DNA of 64,000 nucleotides from CAZKVU01 sp964556475 (lineage in GTDB: Bacteria > Patescibacteriota > Microgenomatia > UBA1406 > HO2-37-13b): contig CAZKVU010000001.1 of the NCBI GenBank assembly GCA_964556475.1, positions 20,228-84,227 of the forward strand, given 5' to 3'. Both the position numbers and the translations under genes were made by a program. The notes under the pieces were generated by a model, which saw nothing but the letters and a program-made list of their open reading frames with translations, searched no databases and was not told where the DNA came from. Of the stretch, positions 9,658 through 20,382 are shown piece by piece (position 1 is the stretch's first letter; every line of letters begins with the position of its first letter).

Positions 9658-10512
9658 TTATAGCACGAGTTTGATACCCAAACTGATAACAGTCAAAATG
9701 ACACCTATACCTATGGCGAATGTTGTTGATTCAATAACCCCGGTATTTGGTAATCCTGAGGGCGTTGGTGATTGTGAAGGTACTGTCGACAGTATACCGG
9801 TAGGGGTTGGCGAGACAACCAAAGTCGGTGATGGACTTAGTAATCCGGTAATTGTCGGACTTGGAGTAGGAGTTCCGCTTAAGTTTGTAGTTGGCGTTGG
9901 ACTTCCAGAAGGTGATCCGGAAATTGTAGGTCGGGGTGTCCCCGATCCGCCTGGCGTTGGACTTCCGGGCACAGGTGTAGACTGCCCATCAACTGACACA
10001 TCATATGTTGAATCTTTCAAAACTGAACATTTGACAATGTCAGTATATTTATCAGTTTTCACCGTGACATTTGTATCGGTTGTTTTACCATCTACGCAAA
10101 CAAAGCTCACCACATTGTGACTCTGGACAGCACCCTTAAAAACGAGGATTGCAATAGAACCCTTACCAGTTTTTGCAGTGCCGCCTGGGCCAATAGCAGC
10201 TCCAATATATACCTTATTATCAGTAATGCGCTTATAATGTTCAGGAAAAAATCTATCTTCTTCGGGTGGATTTTTCGTATCGGTAAGCTCAAGATTAGTA
10301 CTATCAAATAAAATGAGCGCATCAGCTGAAAGCGGCTTCTCCCCTTCTGTGTCAATTTTAAGAGTAACTTCGAATGTGTCGCCGGTCTTCACTGTTTTTT
10401 TATCCGGCTCGAGATAAAGAATAGCTGCGTATGTCCGGGAAAAATAACCAGCCGCAAAATAACATAAAAACATCAATGCAATAATTCCACCAGACATCTT
10501 GCCAGATTTCAT
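9658..10512 (-). CDS. Cohesin-domain surface protein with LPNTG sorting signal
   Basis: 284 residues. Signal peptide or membrane helix at about 8-30. A cohesin-like domain (about 33-165) starts with ILYLEPDKKTVKTGDTFEV, the typical first strand, then ADALILFDSTNLEL and a GSIAILVFKG strand. A linker rich in Pro, Thr, Ser and Gly follows (about 175-250). LPNTG at residues 254-258 is followed by a hydrophobic segment that ends the protein. That order is the layout of a sortase substrate, although the final tail has only one Lys and no Arg cluster. It would display a dockerin receptor on the cell surface. It is divergent from the vWA-dockerin gene, and the dockerin-like gene 9075-9644 follows 13 bp later. 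A sortase gene is at 43326. Confidence 0.85.
   Translation of the reverse strand: MKSGKMSGGIIALMFLCYFAAGYFSRTYAAILYLEPDKKTVKTGDTFEVTLKIDTEGEKPLSADALILFDSTNLELTDTKNPPEEDRFFPEHYKRITDNKVYIGAAIGPGGTAKTGKGSIAILVFKGAVQSHNVVSFVCVDGKTTDTNVTVKTDKYTDIVKCSVLKDSTYDVSVDGQSTPVPGSPTPGGSGTPRPTISGSPSGSPTPTTNLSGTPTPSPTITGLLSPSPTLVVSPTPTGILSTVPSQSPTPSGLPNTGVIESTTFAIGIGVILTVISLGIKLVL
9739..9753 (-). other. LPNTG sortase recognition motif
   Basis: The five codons for Leu-Pro-Asn-Thr-Gly lie in frame in the cohesin gene, after the Pro/Thr linker and just before the terminal hydrophobic segment. Position and order fit a class A to E type sorting signal. No other convincing LPxTG was found among the proteins I read. 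Confidence 0.75.
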
Positions 10513-10565
10513 GTTCTAATCCTAGCATGCAGGCATGAGCGAAAGCAAGCACGGTTATTTTGAAC

Positions 10566-10594
10566 TTGCACGTGAAAAAAAATATCTATATACT
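10566..10594 (+). promoter_or_regulatory. Promoter of vWA-dockerin gene
   Basis: TTGCAC (10566-10571), a 17-bp spacer and TATACT (10589-10594). The start codon follows eight bases later, so the transcript would be leaderless or nearly so. There is no Shine-Dalgarno sequence before the ATG. Confidence 0.7.
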
Positions 10595-10602
10595 CAATAT
10601 GT

Positions 10603-12782
10603 ATGCGTAAAGTGAGACATTCATCAGGTGAAATCGCGACATTACTTGCTGTTCTCAGTATGGTTGTTATTGGTATTGGCATTACCCTCGGCGTTCAGCT
10701 GAATAACGACACAACTCAAACACAAACAAATGCTGCTCAAAATCTATCTGATGATTCAATTTCAGTATGGAGAAGAATATTTTCAACCAAAACGACCACA
10801 CAAACAGCAGAAAGCGGAGCCACGCCAACCGTTACCCCTGCTACACCGATTAATAAGGATCCAAAATCCATGTGGTTTGAACGCGAAGTGCCTCAGAAAT
10901 GCAGCGGAGGGTTTGTGTGTCGATATGATCCAATTATCCGTAAACTTGAACTGCGAAGACCAAACGGCGATGTTATTATCGAACTTGATCAAGCAATAAA
11001 TTCAAATTATATGCTTGGTGCCGGTGATACTGAAAAAAGACTAACTCCCTATGGTATTACCATTGATAAATGTCCAAATACATCAAAGGGGTTGAGTGTT
11101 GAATTCAATCCCGATGTTATTAAGCAGTATTATTCAGATGGGAATAGTTCTGAAATCAAAAGACTCTTGGTTAACAGGGACGGCAGTCATATAATTGAAC
11201 CGGATCAGGTCATTGTTTTCTCAACAACCTCAAATACACGACCTCCTACGCTCTACTTTATATACCGAAAGCCAACTAATTATGATTTCGGCTCTGAACC
11301 TGTCACGCTGTATTTTGAGTACGATGCACAGATCGCTGGTGTACGACAACGATACTCGCAAACAGTTGAAATACTCCCTGGATGTATACAACCATCGGTT
11401 ACACCATCGCCAACACCAACTGTCGGTCCAAGTATTACACCATCAATAACACCATCGGTTACCCCTACCCCATCAGATGGGCCAAGCCCAACAGCAACTC
11501 CTACACCGAGCACAGGACCATCTATAACACCATCTGTTACTCCAACTCCAGAAGTCGCCTGCTCATTTAAAGCGCTCGCTTTTGTTCAGGAATGTACACA
11601 ATGGGAAGATAAAAACAGAGGCATTTGTGCTAAAGATGACAAAGGCTTTAATATTGGTAAACCAATCGTTGAGTCACAATATCGATTAGATGCAAATGCA
11701 CCCCAACATGAGCTTCAATCTCCATCATGGGGAATTATTAATAACAAAAACCAAAATTCTAAATTAGTCTACAGCCCAAATCTTAAGGATCAATTTGGCA
11801 AAGCATTTACAGGATCACTTGTTGATGTCAATAAATTCGATCCTAGTGGCTGGGTCAATACTGATGCTGACATTCGGATTACGATTGACACAAAACGATA
11901 TCAATTCCTGCCAACTGGAGGCAAAGAAATCCGCAAATCCACACCTGTTGCACCATCAANNNNNNNNNNNNNNNNNNNNNNNNNNNNNNNNNNNNNNNNN
12001 NNNNNNNNNNNNNNNNNNNNNNNNNNNNNNNNNNNNNNNNNNNNNNNNNNNNNNNNNNNGCACTTATCGAATTTAATAAAACCGCAACTGTTTTGCGAGA
12101 TTTCGGCAACAACTTCAATGATCTCAGAAATGTGGTGGCAACACAGCTTCATCCAAAAGAAGGAACCTGTATTGAATGTGGCTTAGGAGAAGCATACAAA
12201 CTCATTCAAAACAGACAGGATAAAAGCAGAACTCCTGTTGTTATTTTCTTAACTGATGGCTTACCAAATAGCAATCCAGGAGGACCACATCCAAAGGAAG
12301 GATATCAACCGCTTATTGATCGACAAGTTCAGAACCTCAAACTCGTTAATGGTATTACTATTGCGGCTATCGGGTACGGAAACCCTGCGCTCGCAAACAG
12401 CGGTGTAGAAGATCTCCCCGGTGCGCAATTTTATGACATGATAAAAAATATAGCGACCGATGAAACATGGGCCTTCTCTACTGATACGACAAAAGCCGCC
12501 GCGGCTGGATCAATCAAACAAATCTATAGCAAAATAACAAGCAGACTCAACTCCTGCGCTCAGACTCGCCACTTTATTGAAGAAATTCAGAAATCTGCAG
12601 ACATTAATAATGATGGATTCGTGAATACAACCGATCTCACACGAATCTTTGACGCATATTTCAAACAATCAACAACAGGAGCAGCTGATGAATTGCCTGA
12701 AGATGTTAATAATGACGGCGTTGTGAACGCAATTGACGCGTCCGTTGTTATTGAAAATATTGGCGTTCAGGTGAAAAAATAA
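10603..12782 (+). CDS. Exported von Willebrand A protein with C-terminal dockerin (contains assembly gap)
   Basis: One gene interrupted by 100 N at 11960-12059. The N-terminal helix has the family pattern GEIATLLAVLSMVVIGIGI. An unassigned domain follows (about 75-260), then a Thr/Pro/Ser linker (about 265-320) and the start of a shared cysteine module (CSFKALAFVQEC). After the gap comes the second half of a vWA domain (EGTCIECGL, FLTDGLPNSN). The protein ends in a two-loop dockerin: DINNDGFVNTTDL and DVNNDGVVNAIDA. The MIDAS DxSxS is absent only because it falls in the gap. Comparison with the paralogue at 13488 suggests about 95-110 codons are missing, so the N run is a placeholder, not a measured length. 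Likely an adhesin or matrix protein held by a cohesin. Confidence 0.85.
11960..12059. other. Assembly gap (100 N), no shared flanks
   Basis: Exactly 100 N inside the vWA-dockerin gene. The flanks do not repeat each other, so real sequence is missing. Protein alignment by eye to the neighbouring paralogue suggests roughly 300 bp. Confidence 0.95.
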
Positions 12783-12803
12783 ACTCACATGTCAATTTAC
12801 CTA

Positions 12804-12833
12804 TTGACATGTTTTAAAGCCAGTGATTACAAT
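12804..12833 (+). promoter_or_regulatory. Promoter of first membrane cohesin
   Basis: TTGACA (12804-12809), 18-bp spacer, TACAAT (12828-12833), then GAATGTC and the ATG at 12841. The layout, and the GAATGT directly after the -10 box, are shared with the promoter at 23573 of the other membrane cohesin. Confidence 0.75.
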
Positions 12834-12840
12834 GAATGTC

Positions 12841-13476
12841 ATGGAAGAACACAATCAACAATCAAACACAAATAGCGGAATGAACCCAATGTCAGCTGAT
12901 ATGCAGGATTTTCACAAGCTTCACCCGAATAAAAAACTCGCAATTTTTGGCCTTCTTTTACTCGTTTTCATTGTTGCGATTGGCTTCGGAATTATGCTTA
13001 ACAAGAAAAGCTCGAACACAACCGGTCAGCCATCACAAACCGAAACAAGTACAGCCTCAGGTGAAGTTAAGCAAGGCGAAACCGCGCTCAAAATGATGAT
13101 TGATCCTTCCTCACTTGCAGTTAATGGTAAGGCTAAAGTAACCGTTACGCTTGAGAATACCGCAGTTCAGGCAAGCGATATTGCTATCAATTACGATCCA
13201 AAGATGTTTAAAGCATCAGACATTATTAATGGTACTGTCTACGATGATATTTTAAGAAGCAACATTGACACAACAAATGGTCAGATACTTGTTAATGCTG
13301 CTGTAAGCGCCGCTAACCCACAAGATCTCCGCACTGGCGAAGTCTTTAGTTTTACATTAACCGCCCTTCAAGCTGGCAATGGCAAACTTGAATTCGATCA
13401 AGATCTTACCATCACAGCAAAGAACGGTATTAATACGCTTGGATTAGCAGAACCAGCAACTGTAACAGTTAAATAA
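12841..13476 (+). CDS. Membrane-anchored cohesin
   Basis: 211 residues from the ATG at 12841. An in-frame GTG at 12823 lies upstream of the -10 box (12828-12833) and so cannot be on the transcript. A cytoplasmic N-terminus of about 30 residues precedes one membrane helix (about 32-54), a Ser/Thr/Gln spacer, and a cohesin domain filling the rest (about 80-211). Cohesin hallmarks are LKMMIDPSSLAVNGKAKVTV, ASDIAINYDPKMFKASDI, and the closing LEFDQDLTITAKNG strand. It would display a single dockerin receptor tethered to the membrane. It lies between two vWA-dockerin genes and starts 58 bp after the first. Paralogue of the cohesin at 23617. Confidence 0.88.
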   Translation: MEEHNQQSNTNSGMNPMSADMQDFHKLHPNKKLAIFGLLLLVFIVAIGFGIMLNKKSSNTTGQPSQTETSTASGEVKQGETALKMMIDPSSLAVNGKAKVTVTLENTAVQASDIAINYDPKMFKASDIINGTVYDDILRSNIDTTNGQILVNAAVSAANPQDLRTGEVFSFTLTALQAGNGKLEFDQDLTITAKNGINTLGLAEPATVTVK

Positions 13477-13487
13477 CACAAAACTCA

Positions 13488-16400
13488 GTGAAAACAATAA
13501 TCAAAGGTAACAATAAGGGCGAAATCGCTTCTCTTCTTACTGTATTTTCTATGATGGTGATTGGTCTTGGTTTGGTTATCGGCTACAATTTCAGCAGAAG
13601 CAACCAGCCGACAAATACCAGAACAGAGGCACAAGGTGCACCTCAATACACACCAATTACCTCGCCAGTTCCAGATGTTGATGATGTCTGTTACCCAGTA
13701 AGTGATAAAGTTAACAGACTCATTGATCCTTACTGCCGAACAAGACTATTCCCTAATGACTTCAGTTCGGTTAAGAGAACTGCAGATCAATCAGCATTGA
13801 GCAACTTTAAAGACATCTTTACTAATCCTGAAAAACAGAATCCATANNNNNNNNNNNNNNNNNNNNNNNNNNNNNNNNNNNNNNNNNNNNNNNNNNNNNN
13901 NNNNNNNNNNNNNNNNNNNNNNNNNNNNNNNNNNNNNNNNNNNNNNCAGCATTGAGCAACTTTAAAGACATCTTTACTAATCCTGAAAAACAGAATCCAT
14001 ATGTGATTAAAATTACATCAGATACACCTCGAACCGCTCGATTATACGGTGGCCTTTGTTTCACCGGCAGAGGTGGCGATGTAACTTCAAACGCAACAAC
14101 CAAAGTCTGGACAAGCTTGTTTAATGTCCGAAAGATGACCGATGGAAAAGGCGGTATCAAACAGCAAGAAAGCGATGTTAATGAAGCTAAGGCATTTGAA
14201 ATCGTTGCTGCAGATAAGGCTGGTTCAGGTAGAAATTCACATCAGTTTGCAAATGCTAGCAAGCCTGTTTGTGTCTATACCAAAGGCGTCAATGTAAATG
14301 ATGGTCAACCTACAACTCCATCAAATGCTGATAACCCTCTTTTATTCAGGATGGATATAAACCTCGATATGCTTGAGCAAAAAATCACATCTGCTAAAGT
14401 TCCTCCAACAGATGGTGTCCGTCAAAGAGTATTCGACACAGAAGACTGTAGCATCTATGTTCACTTAGACAGCAATACATCAAGCGATCCAAAAGACACA
14501 TATAATATATTCAGAATTCCGCTTGAAGACTTTGTCGATCAGGCAACAAAAGATCGATTGTGCCCACTTCCAACCCCAACACCAACAGAAGTGTTAACGG
14601 TGACCCCATCAATAACCCCATCAATAACACCATCTGTGACTCCATCAATCACACCGGTTCCAGTGACATATAAGTGTTTTGAGCCAGAAAATTTGAATGA
14701 CAAGGGCTGCCGAACCACATCACAATGTGAGCGTACGAATGAAGCTGGAGAAGCACTGGAATGTTTCCAGGTTTCCCTTCGAGGATCAAGCAGCTTGCCA
14801 ATAACACCAGATCCACGAAATCCACAGCCAGACAGCAGTGACAGCGAAAGCGATCACAGCACAGATTCACTCAATGTACCAACAGCAGTTGGTGCTTGTG
14901 AAGATGGCGAAACATGCCGATGCTTACCAAAACGATGTCTGAACGGTGATTGTACAACATATCCGAAGGCATGTATGAATATCTCACCTACTCCAACATC
15001 TACCCCACCACCACCTGTTGCATGTGAATACAAGGCAGTGGCATTCATAGAGGAGTGTACTCAGCTTGATTCAAACGGTCGCTGTGTAACGGATCCAAAT
15101 CAGCCGGAAAGATTTATGGCTAAGCCAATCGATAGCTCTGTACTTAATACCCAGTGGGCACCATTAAATGAAAAGATGCGCGATAACAGTACTAAGCAAG
15201 ATCATTACTTCACTAACCGCGGTGCTACGAAGAATGCTGAGGGCGACGAAGTATTAACTGGCACCGATGACATTCGATTCCACGCCATGGGTTCAGACGT
15301 TACTGAGCGCGCAAGTCTTGAAGGGTTATTTAGATTTTTCAAAAAGAACAATTCACTTAAAAATGATTTAACATACAGCCTTTTCACCGATTCGCAGCAG
15401 CTCAAATCTGGGTCAAACCCATTAACAGCTGATGCTGAAATTCAACATGGACTGCAAAATGATAAATTGCGATATCCTGAGGTCTACAAAAATCATAAAA
15501 CAAACGCAGAGGTTAAATTCTACTTCGACAAGAAACAGTACAGAGTGGTTCCTGGCGGAAACAAGATTTACAGCTGTGTGAATGATTATAAAAATGTATC
15601 AAACGGTACAGCAGCATGTAGCAACCCGGATAGCCAACCTATCGATCAAATAAATCGTGATAAAGTTCGTGGCTTAACCGTCGGCTGTGGTCAGGAAATC
15701 GTCTACGGAGTAACTCTTCAGAAGTGTGACTTTAACTATGACTACATATTTATTGTTGATACCTCAAATTCAATGACAACACCTGAAAATGATGATAGAA
15801 ATGCTCCAGGCCCTGATAAATTAACAGCAGCTTCTGAACAATTAGCACAATTCGTTAAAGATATTAATGTGGTCGGACCTGATAGCAGAGTTGCAGTCGG
15901 CTACTTCAACACAGGCGTCGGCTTTGACATGACCAACGGGAGCCAAATCCTGACCAATTTCACACCAATCTCTGACCAAGCAAAGCTTTTGAACAGTGTT
16001 TCATACAATTCTTTGAAAGCTGTTGGACACGAAGGTACCTGTGTGGCTTGTGGTCTGCAAACAGCAAAGAAACTCGTAGAAGGACGCGGTACAGACAATA
16101 AGCGACGTCCAGTTGTTATTCTCCTCAGTGATGGAAACATCAATCAATTCCCAGGAACTCAGCAAGATATTGCAGCTCAAACAGCAGCAACATATGGTAT
16201 AGCTGATGATTTGCAAAAAACAAATAATGGCAACATCACCGTTGTAACCATTGGATATGGTAATGCAGGTGGTGGTGCTTCAGATAGAGTTAACTTTAAA
16301 GACATGATCGAAAGAATTGCATCATTCCGTAAAGATAAGGTCACAAAGTGGGCATACGCAACAGATCCAGAAATAGCAACTTCAGGTGAAGGTGGAACAA

Positions 16401-16714
16401 TCAATGAAATCGTCTCTAAGGTTCAGGAGAATCTCAACAGCTGTGCTGTTGCTGACCTCGCCTACCAGGAATTCATCAAGGCATCAGATATCAACAAGGA
16501 TGGCGTGATTAACTCGCTTGACTTACTCATGCTCTATGATAACTATGCAAAGAGAGGCGAAAGCATTCCTGAAGATGTTAACAAAGACAGAGTTGTGAAT
16601 GCTCTTGACGCATCACTCGTCATTCAAAACTACGGTAAACTTATTGAAACAGCATCAGCATCAACTGGAGGGCTCACAAACCCAGCCGAACTTGACACAA
16701 CGCCAGCGAATTAA
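13488..16714 (+). CDS. Large exported vWA protein with C-terminal dockerin (split by a false gap)
   Basis: The frame is broken by 100 N plus a repeated 55-bp flank. Removing 155 bases restores one frame of 1,023 residues with a GTG start 11 bp after the cohesin stop. Order: N-terminal helix with KGEIASLLTVFSMMVIG; module with LYGGLCF (about 55-190); Thr/Pro/Ile linker; cysteine-rich stretch; second linker; the shared AxAF module (CEYKAVAFIEEC to TVGCGQEIVYG); vWA domain with complete MIDAS, DTSNS at residue 706, Thr in EGTCVACGL and LSDG; dockerin with DINKDGVINSLDL and DVNKDRVVNALDA. The vWA fold normally binds protein ligands through a metal ion, so this is probably an adhesin mounted on a cohesin. 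Confidence 0.87.
13792..14001. other. Assembly gap with duplicated 55-bp flanks
   Basis: The 55 bases at 13792-13846 recur at 13947-14001 on the other side of 100 N (13847-13946). This is an unmerged overlap of two contigs. Deleting one copy plus the N restores the reading frame of the vWA-dockerin gene. Confidence 0.95.
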
Positions 16715-16717
16715 ACC

Positions 16718-17533
16718 ATGAGACGATCATTAGCATCATCCGTAGTCGTTCTTTCTTTTCTGATGGTTACGACATTTGCAGTTCTTATCGGTACGTCACT
16801 CACAACACGTGCACAAAGAGTTGCCACTTCCCCACAATCCCTTTGTTCAATGAATATTTCAGCCTATGTAAAGGAAATCAATGATCAGGGTGAAGAAGTA
16901 CCTCTTGATTTTATGCAGCATCCTGAATTACATCAATCCTTATGGGGGATTTTTGATTCACGACGGTCAAGTAGTGCACCTATCCCCTTTAATCAGAACT
17001 CTCTTGCACAATATCAAGTATTTACAACCGACCGCTCATTTGTTCCCTTTCCTGATGATAATGAAATATATGATAAAGGGGAGTTTGCTTCCGTTACGCT
17101 TGCGTTTGAGCGCAATACGTATGATCTCGTGCGCAAAGAGATCAAAAAATGCTCTACAAACAAATCAAATGATTGGCTCTGCACAGGGACTGATAATAAG
17201 AACGCTGCGACATTAACCGAGACAGTACCGAACCTTCGTATGGACTGTGGTGTTCAACTTGAGTTTGGTTGGGTTGTAAGACCAGTCCCCACCCAAGCTC
17301 GCTCATCTACGGAGCAAAATTTCACAGGACAAGCAGGGAATACCAAAACGCCTGAAGCGATTAATAAGGCTGCTGACATAAACGGTGACCAGACCTTCAA
17401 CACGCTTGATTTACTGGCAGTTATCACAAACTATGCACAGCGCGGTGATGATTTAGAGGCAGATGTTAACCACGATTCGGTTATCAACGCTCTTGACTAT
17501 ACTATTGTTGTTCATGCAATCGAAGCTCAATAA
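16718..17533 (+). CDS. Small exported dockerin protein with shared AxAY module
   Basis: 271 residues. A signal peptide (about 1-30) has no GE boundary, unlike its neighbours. Residues about 45-195 form the shared module seen in four other dockerin proteins: it opens with CSMNISAYVKE and closes with LRMDCGVQLEFGWVVRP. A short linker leads to a two-loop dockerin (about 215-271): DINGDQTFNTLDL and DVNHDSVINALDY. The start is 3 bp after the stop of the vWA gene, so the two are translated from one message. With no catalytic domain, it is the minimal carrier of the shared module and the best construct from which to learn what that module does. Confidence 0.85.
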   Translation: MRRSLASSVVVLSFLMVTTFAVLIGTSLTTRAQRVATSPQSLCSMNISAYVKEINDQGEEVPLDFMQHPELHQSLWGIFDSRRSSSAPIPFNQNSLAQYQVFTTDRSFVPFPDDNEIYDKGEFASVTLAFERNTYDLVRKEIKKCSTNKSNDWLCTGTDNKNAATLTETVPNLRMDCGVQLEFGWVVRPVPTQARSSTEQNFTGQAGNTKTPEAINKAADINGDQTFNTLDLLAVITNYAQRGDDLEADVNHDSVINALDYTIVVHAIEAQ

Positions 17534-17592
17534 TATCAGCCCATTCTCCTCTCATTAAGCTCTATAAAGTACTCGTTGACGACCCTATTTTA

Positions 17593-17601
17593 TGCTAAAC
17601 T
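17593..17601 (+). promoter_or_regulatory. Extended -10 before pectate lyase gene
   Basis: TGC-TAAACT (17593-17601), six bases before the ATG at 17608. A TTGACG lies at 17576-17581, but its 14-bp spacing is short. The -10 to ATG sequence CAATGT resembles that before the vWA gene at 10603. Confidence 0.45.
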
Positions 17602-17607
17602 CAATGT

Positions 17608-20382
17608 ATGATGGGTGAATTGCATCATCGTTTTTTTAATGAAAATCACGAAAGTGGTATCACAACTTTAACGACGGTGCTCGCACTTGCCATTGTTGGT
17701 GTGGGATTGACCATTGGCCTTCTCATTCCTCAGCTACAAAACCCTCAAACATCAACTTCTCGGGCAGACGAAAATCCACTTGTAGGCTACATCCCAAACA
17801 GTGATATCGGGATTCAAATCAACGGCCCTACAAAACCAGGGAGCTGGGACTACGCAATCAACGGAACCCTTTGTTTCAATATGAATCCCCCGTCTGCCAA
17901 TGGAAAATATCGAGTTGAATTGAGAATGCCGACAAAAAATAATCCTGCAGGAGAGGTGATTGGCGCATCAATCCGAGACATCGTAACCAATCCGGCAACA
18001 ATTAAATGTACGCCCGAAGGCAGAGTCCGTAGAGATCCTGCATATACAGCCGTTTTTAATATTCCTGATAAAAACCAGTGGACTGAGGCATGTCCGGAAA
18101 TACAAGTTCATGTCACAACTGAGGGTAATTGGGATCCGATTCCACAATCCCGTGTAGGAACACTGAACAGAGCACTTCTCTGCCCTGATGGTGTTCCGAG
18201 CGGCGCTACAGCTGCCCCAACCGTTGCACCAAGCCAACCAGCACCAACAAATGCAACTCAGCCAACATCTGCGCCGGCGCCAACAAGTGCACCTCGTCCG
18301 ACATCAGTACCAAATGGATCACAGATTGATGGACGCATTACCGTTTATTCGTGTGTACAACCAGAAGCTGTTATCGTAACCCTCTGTGATCAAAGCGACA
18401 GTAATTGTTTCGAAGTCCCCTATAATCACGAAATTGTTTCTGAACAAAGCGTTTGGCATGAAGATGCTTCTCCAACAGACAGAACGCATACATATTTATA
18501 TATAGCAACTCGCGATAGTAATAATGAGCTTCTCAAGCCGGGCAATACATATACCGTTCGCAGTGTTTCTGCACGCATCGTTACAAATCAGGGAACAAAA
18601 ACATACACATCCCCTGCTCGAGATAAAGCCACAGTACAAACCCCTGCAACAAGAGACTTCACCATCAACACACAAGATGAAACATGTCAGTGTACATTCA
18701 GGGCTAAAGCATATATAAAAGATACAGATACAGGTAATGTTACGTCTGCACTTGATGCACCAGGCGCCGGAGCTCTGACCAACGGCATTATTAATGATCT
18801 ACAGCTTGCATCACGTGGAGGCAAGCCAACATTTGGCTTTACCAATGGAGAAGCAGATACTGGTGAAGTTAATTTCTGGGAATCACGGAATAATAAAGAG
18901 GTGAGCTTCCCGTATGGACCTTATGGTCGAGATGGACAGGCACATATCAGACTTGTTGCCCCTGAATATACCGTCGTTGGTCAAGAATGTACAAGCTCTG
19001 GTGAGGTTAACGGATGCCCTGCCAACTTTAAAGAAGGAAAATATAGCGGATTTGCGAATGGTGAAGCAGGAAAAGACTTCCGCGATCTCCGGGTGGCCTG
19101 TGGAGTTAATATTGCGTATGGTTGGGTTGTGAAGGCAAAACCAGCATCTGAACAATCACCTTCGCCGGAAGTTACTCCACCAGGATCAGGTCAAGGTACT
19201 CAACCCTCAAGCGCTCTCTCTGAAGAAGCATTATTAAGCAAGAGAGAAGGCTTTGGCGCAAATGTTACCGGAGGCCAAGGCGGGCAGGTTTTAACCGTGA
19301 CAAGCCTAAGTGATAATGTTGAACATCCTGAAGATGGAACACTGCGCTGGGCTCTTGAAAAATCTGAACCAGCTACTATTCGTTTCAATGTAAATGGCGT
19401 CATTAACCTGAGTGATGATATTGAAGTTCAATCGAACAAAACACTTGATGGTAGAGGTAGTGATATCACAATTTCAGGCGCAGGATTCAGCTTGGGCAGT
19501 ACGGAAAATGTCATCATCACAAATATTAAGATGATGAATGGTAATCAGGCTGGACAGGCCGAATGTGACGCACCTGGAACTGGAGATGCTATTGAATTGC
19601 GCAATAGCAGCCGAATTTGGATAGATCATGTAACATTGTCCAATTACTGCGATGGCTTGCTTGATATTCTTACAGGAAGCCATGATGTAACTCTTTCCTG
19701 GTCTAAACTTCAAAATCACAACAAGACAATGCTGATTGGAAATGATAATAATCGCGGTGCAACAGATCGAAATATTACCGTTACTCTACATCACAACGTG
19801 TTCACCGATGTTGTACAGCGTGTTCCTCGAGTACGATTTGGCAGAGTTGATGTATATAATAATTATTATCGTAACTGGTTTGATTATGCCGTAGGTGCAT
19901 CAAATCAGAGCCAGGTCATTGTTGAAGGCAATGTATTTGAACCAGGTCAAAACACATCTGACAAAAAAATAGCAATAGATCGTGTTGGAGATGACCCAGC
20001 AAACGGTATGAATCGCTCAATGAATAATCTTTTGCTTAATGGAGCACAAGATAAATCTAACGAGCCTGAAAATGTCTTTACCCGCCCCTATACTGCAAAC
20101 ATAGAAACAGCAACAGAGAGCCTCAAACAAAAATTGCTTGAAGAAGCTGGTTTCCTCTCCCCTGCATATTATCAGCAACAATTTGGTTTAAACTTCAACA
20201 CCTTTAATACCGACCTTAACGGTGACGGCGTAACAAATACATCTGATCTTGTATATTGTATTGATGAATATGGAAAGTCCAGCGATTCTGAGCAAGATCT
20301 CACATGTGATTTGAACAAAGATAAATCGGTAAATGCGGTTGATTACTCAGCTGTTATTGATAATTTTCAACTCAGACAATAA
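17608..20382 (+). CDS. Exported family 1 pectate lyase with dockerin
   Basis: 924 residues. N-terminal helix (about 20-45). LCF-type module (about 50-200, NGTLCFNMNPP). Ala/Pro/Thr linker. A module shared with the next gene (ITVYSCVQPE, about 240-355). Shared AxAY module (CTFRAKAYI to VACGVNIAYGWVV, about 360-510). A PL1 pectate lyase domain (about 540-785) follows: WIDHVT at about 671, CDGLLDI with calcium-binding aspartates, and RVPRVRFG (738-745) holding the R-x-P-x-x-R catalytic arginines, then VYNNYY. Dockerin (about 868-922): DLNGDGVTNTSDL and DLNKDKSVNAVDY. PL1 enzymes cleave polygalacturonate by beta-elimination. Here the enzyme would be docked to a surface cohesin. The next gene overlaps its stop codon. 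Confidence 0.9.
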   Translation: MMGELHHRFFNENHESGITTLTTVLALAIVGVGLTIGLLIPQLQNPQTSTSRADENPLVGYIPNSDIGIQINGPTKPGSWDYAINGTLCFNMNPPSANGKYRVELRMPTKNNPAGEVIGASIRDIVTNPATIKCTPEGRVRRDPAYTAVFNIPDKNQWTEACPEIQVHVTTEGNWDPIPQSRVGTLNRALLCPDGVPSGATAAPTVAPSQPAPTNATQPTSAPAPTSAPRPTSVPNGSQIDGRITVYSCVQPEAVIVTLCDQSDSNCFEVPYNHEIVSEQSVWHEDASPTDRTHTYLYIATRDSNNELLKPGNTYTVRSVSARIVTNQGTKTYTSPARDKATVQTPATRDFTINTQDETCQCTFRAKAYIKDTDTGNVTSALDAPGAGALTNGIINDLQLASRGGKPTFGFTNGEADTGEVNFWESRNNKEVSFPYGPYGRDGQAHIRLVAPEYTVVGQECTSSGEVNGCPANFKEGKYSGFANGEAGKDFRDLRVACGVNIAYGWVVKAKPASEQSPSPEVTPPGSGQGTQPSSALSEEALLSKREGFGANVTGGQGGQVLTVTSLSDNVEHPEDGTLRWALEKSEPATIRFNVNGVINLSDDIEVQSNKTLDGRGSDITISGAGFSLGSTENVIITNIKMMNGNQAGQAECDAPGTGDAIELRNSSRIWIDHVTLSNYCDGLLDILTGSHDVTLSWSKLQNHNKTMLIGNDNNRGATDRNITVTLHHNVFTDVVQRVPRVRFGRVDVYNNYYRNWFDYAVGASNQSQVIVEGNVFEPGQNTSDKKIAIDRVGDDPANGMNRSMNNLLLNGAQDKSNEPENVFTRPYTANIETATESLKQKLLEEAGFLSPAYYQQQFGLNFNTFNTDLNGDGVTNTSDLVYCIDEYGKSSDSEQDLTCDLNKDKSVNAVDYSAVIDNFQLRQ

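Noticed and set aside
12823..12840. GTG at 12823 as the start of the first membrane cohesin
   Set aside because: The -10 box TACAAT (12828-12833) lies downstream of it, so the GTG cannot be on the transcript. The ATG at 12841 fits.
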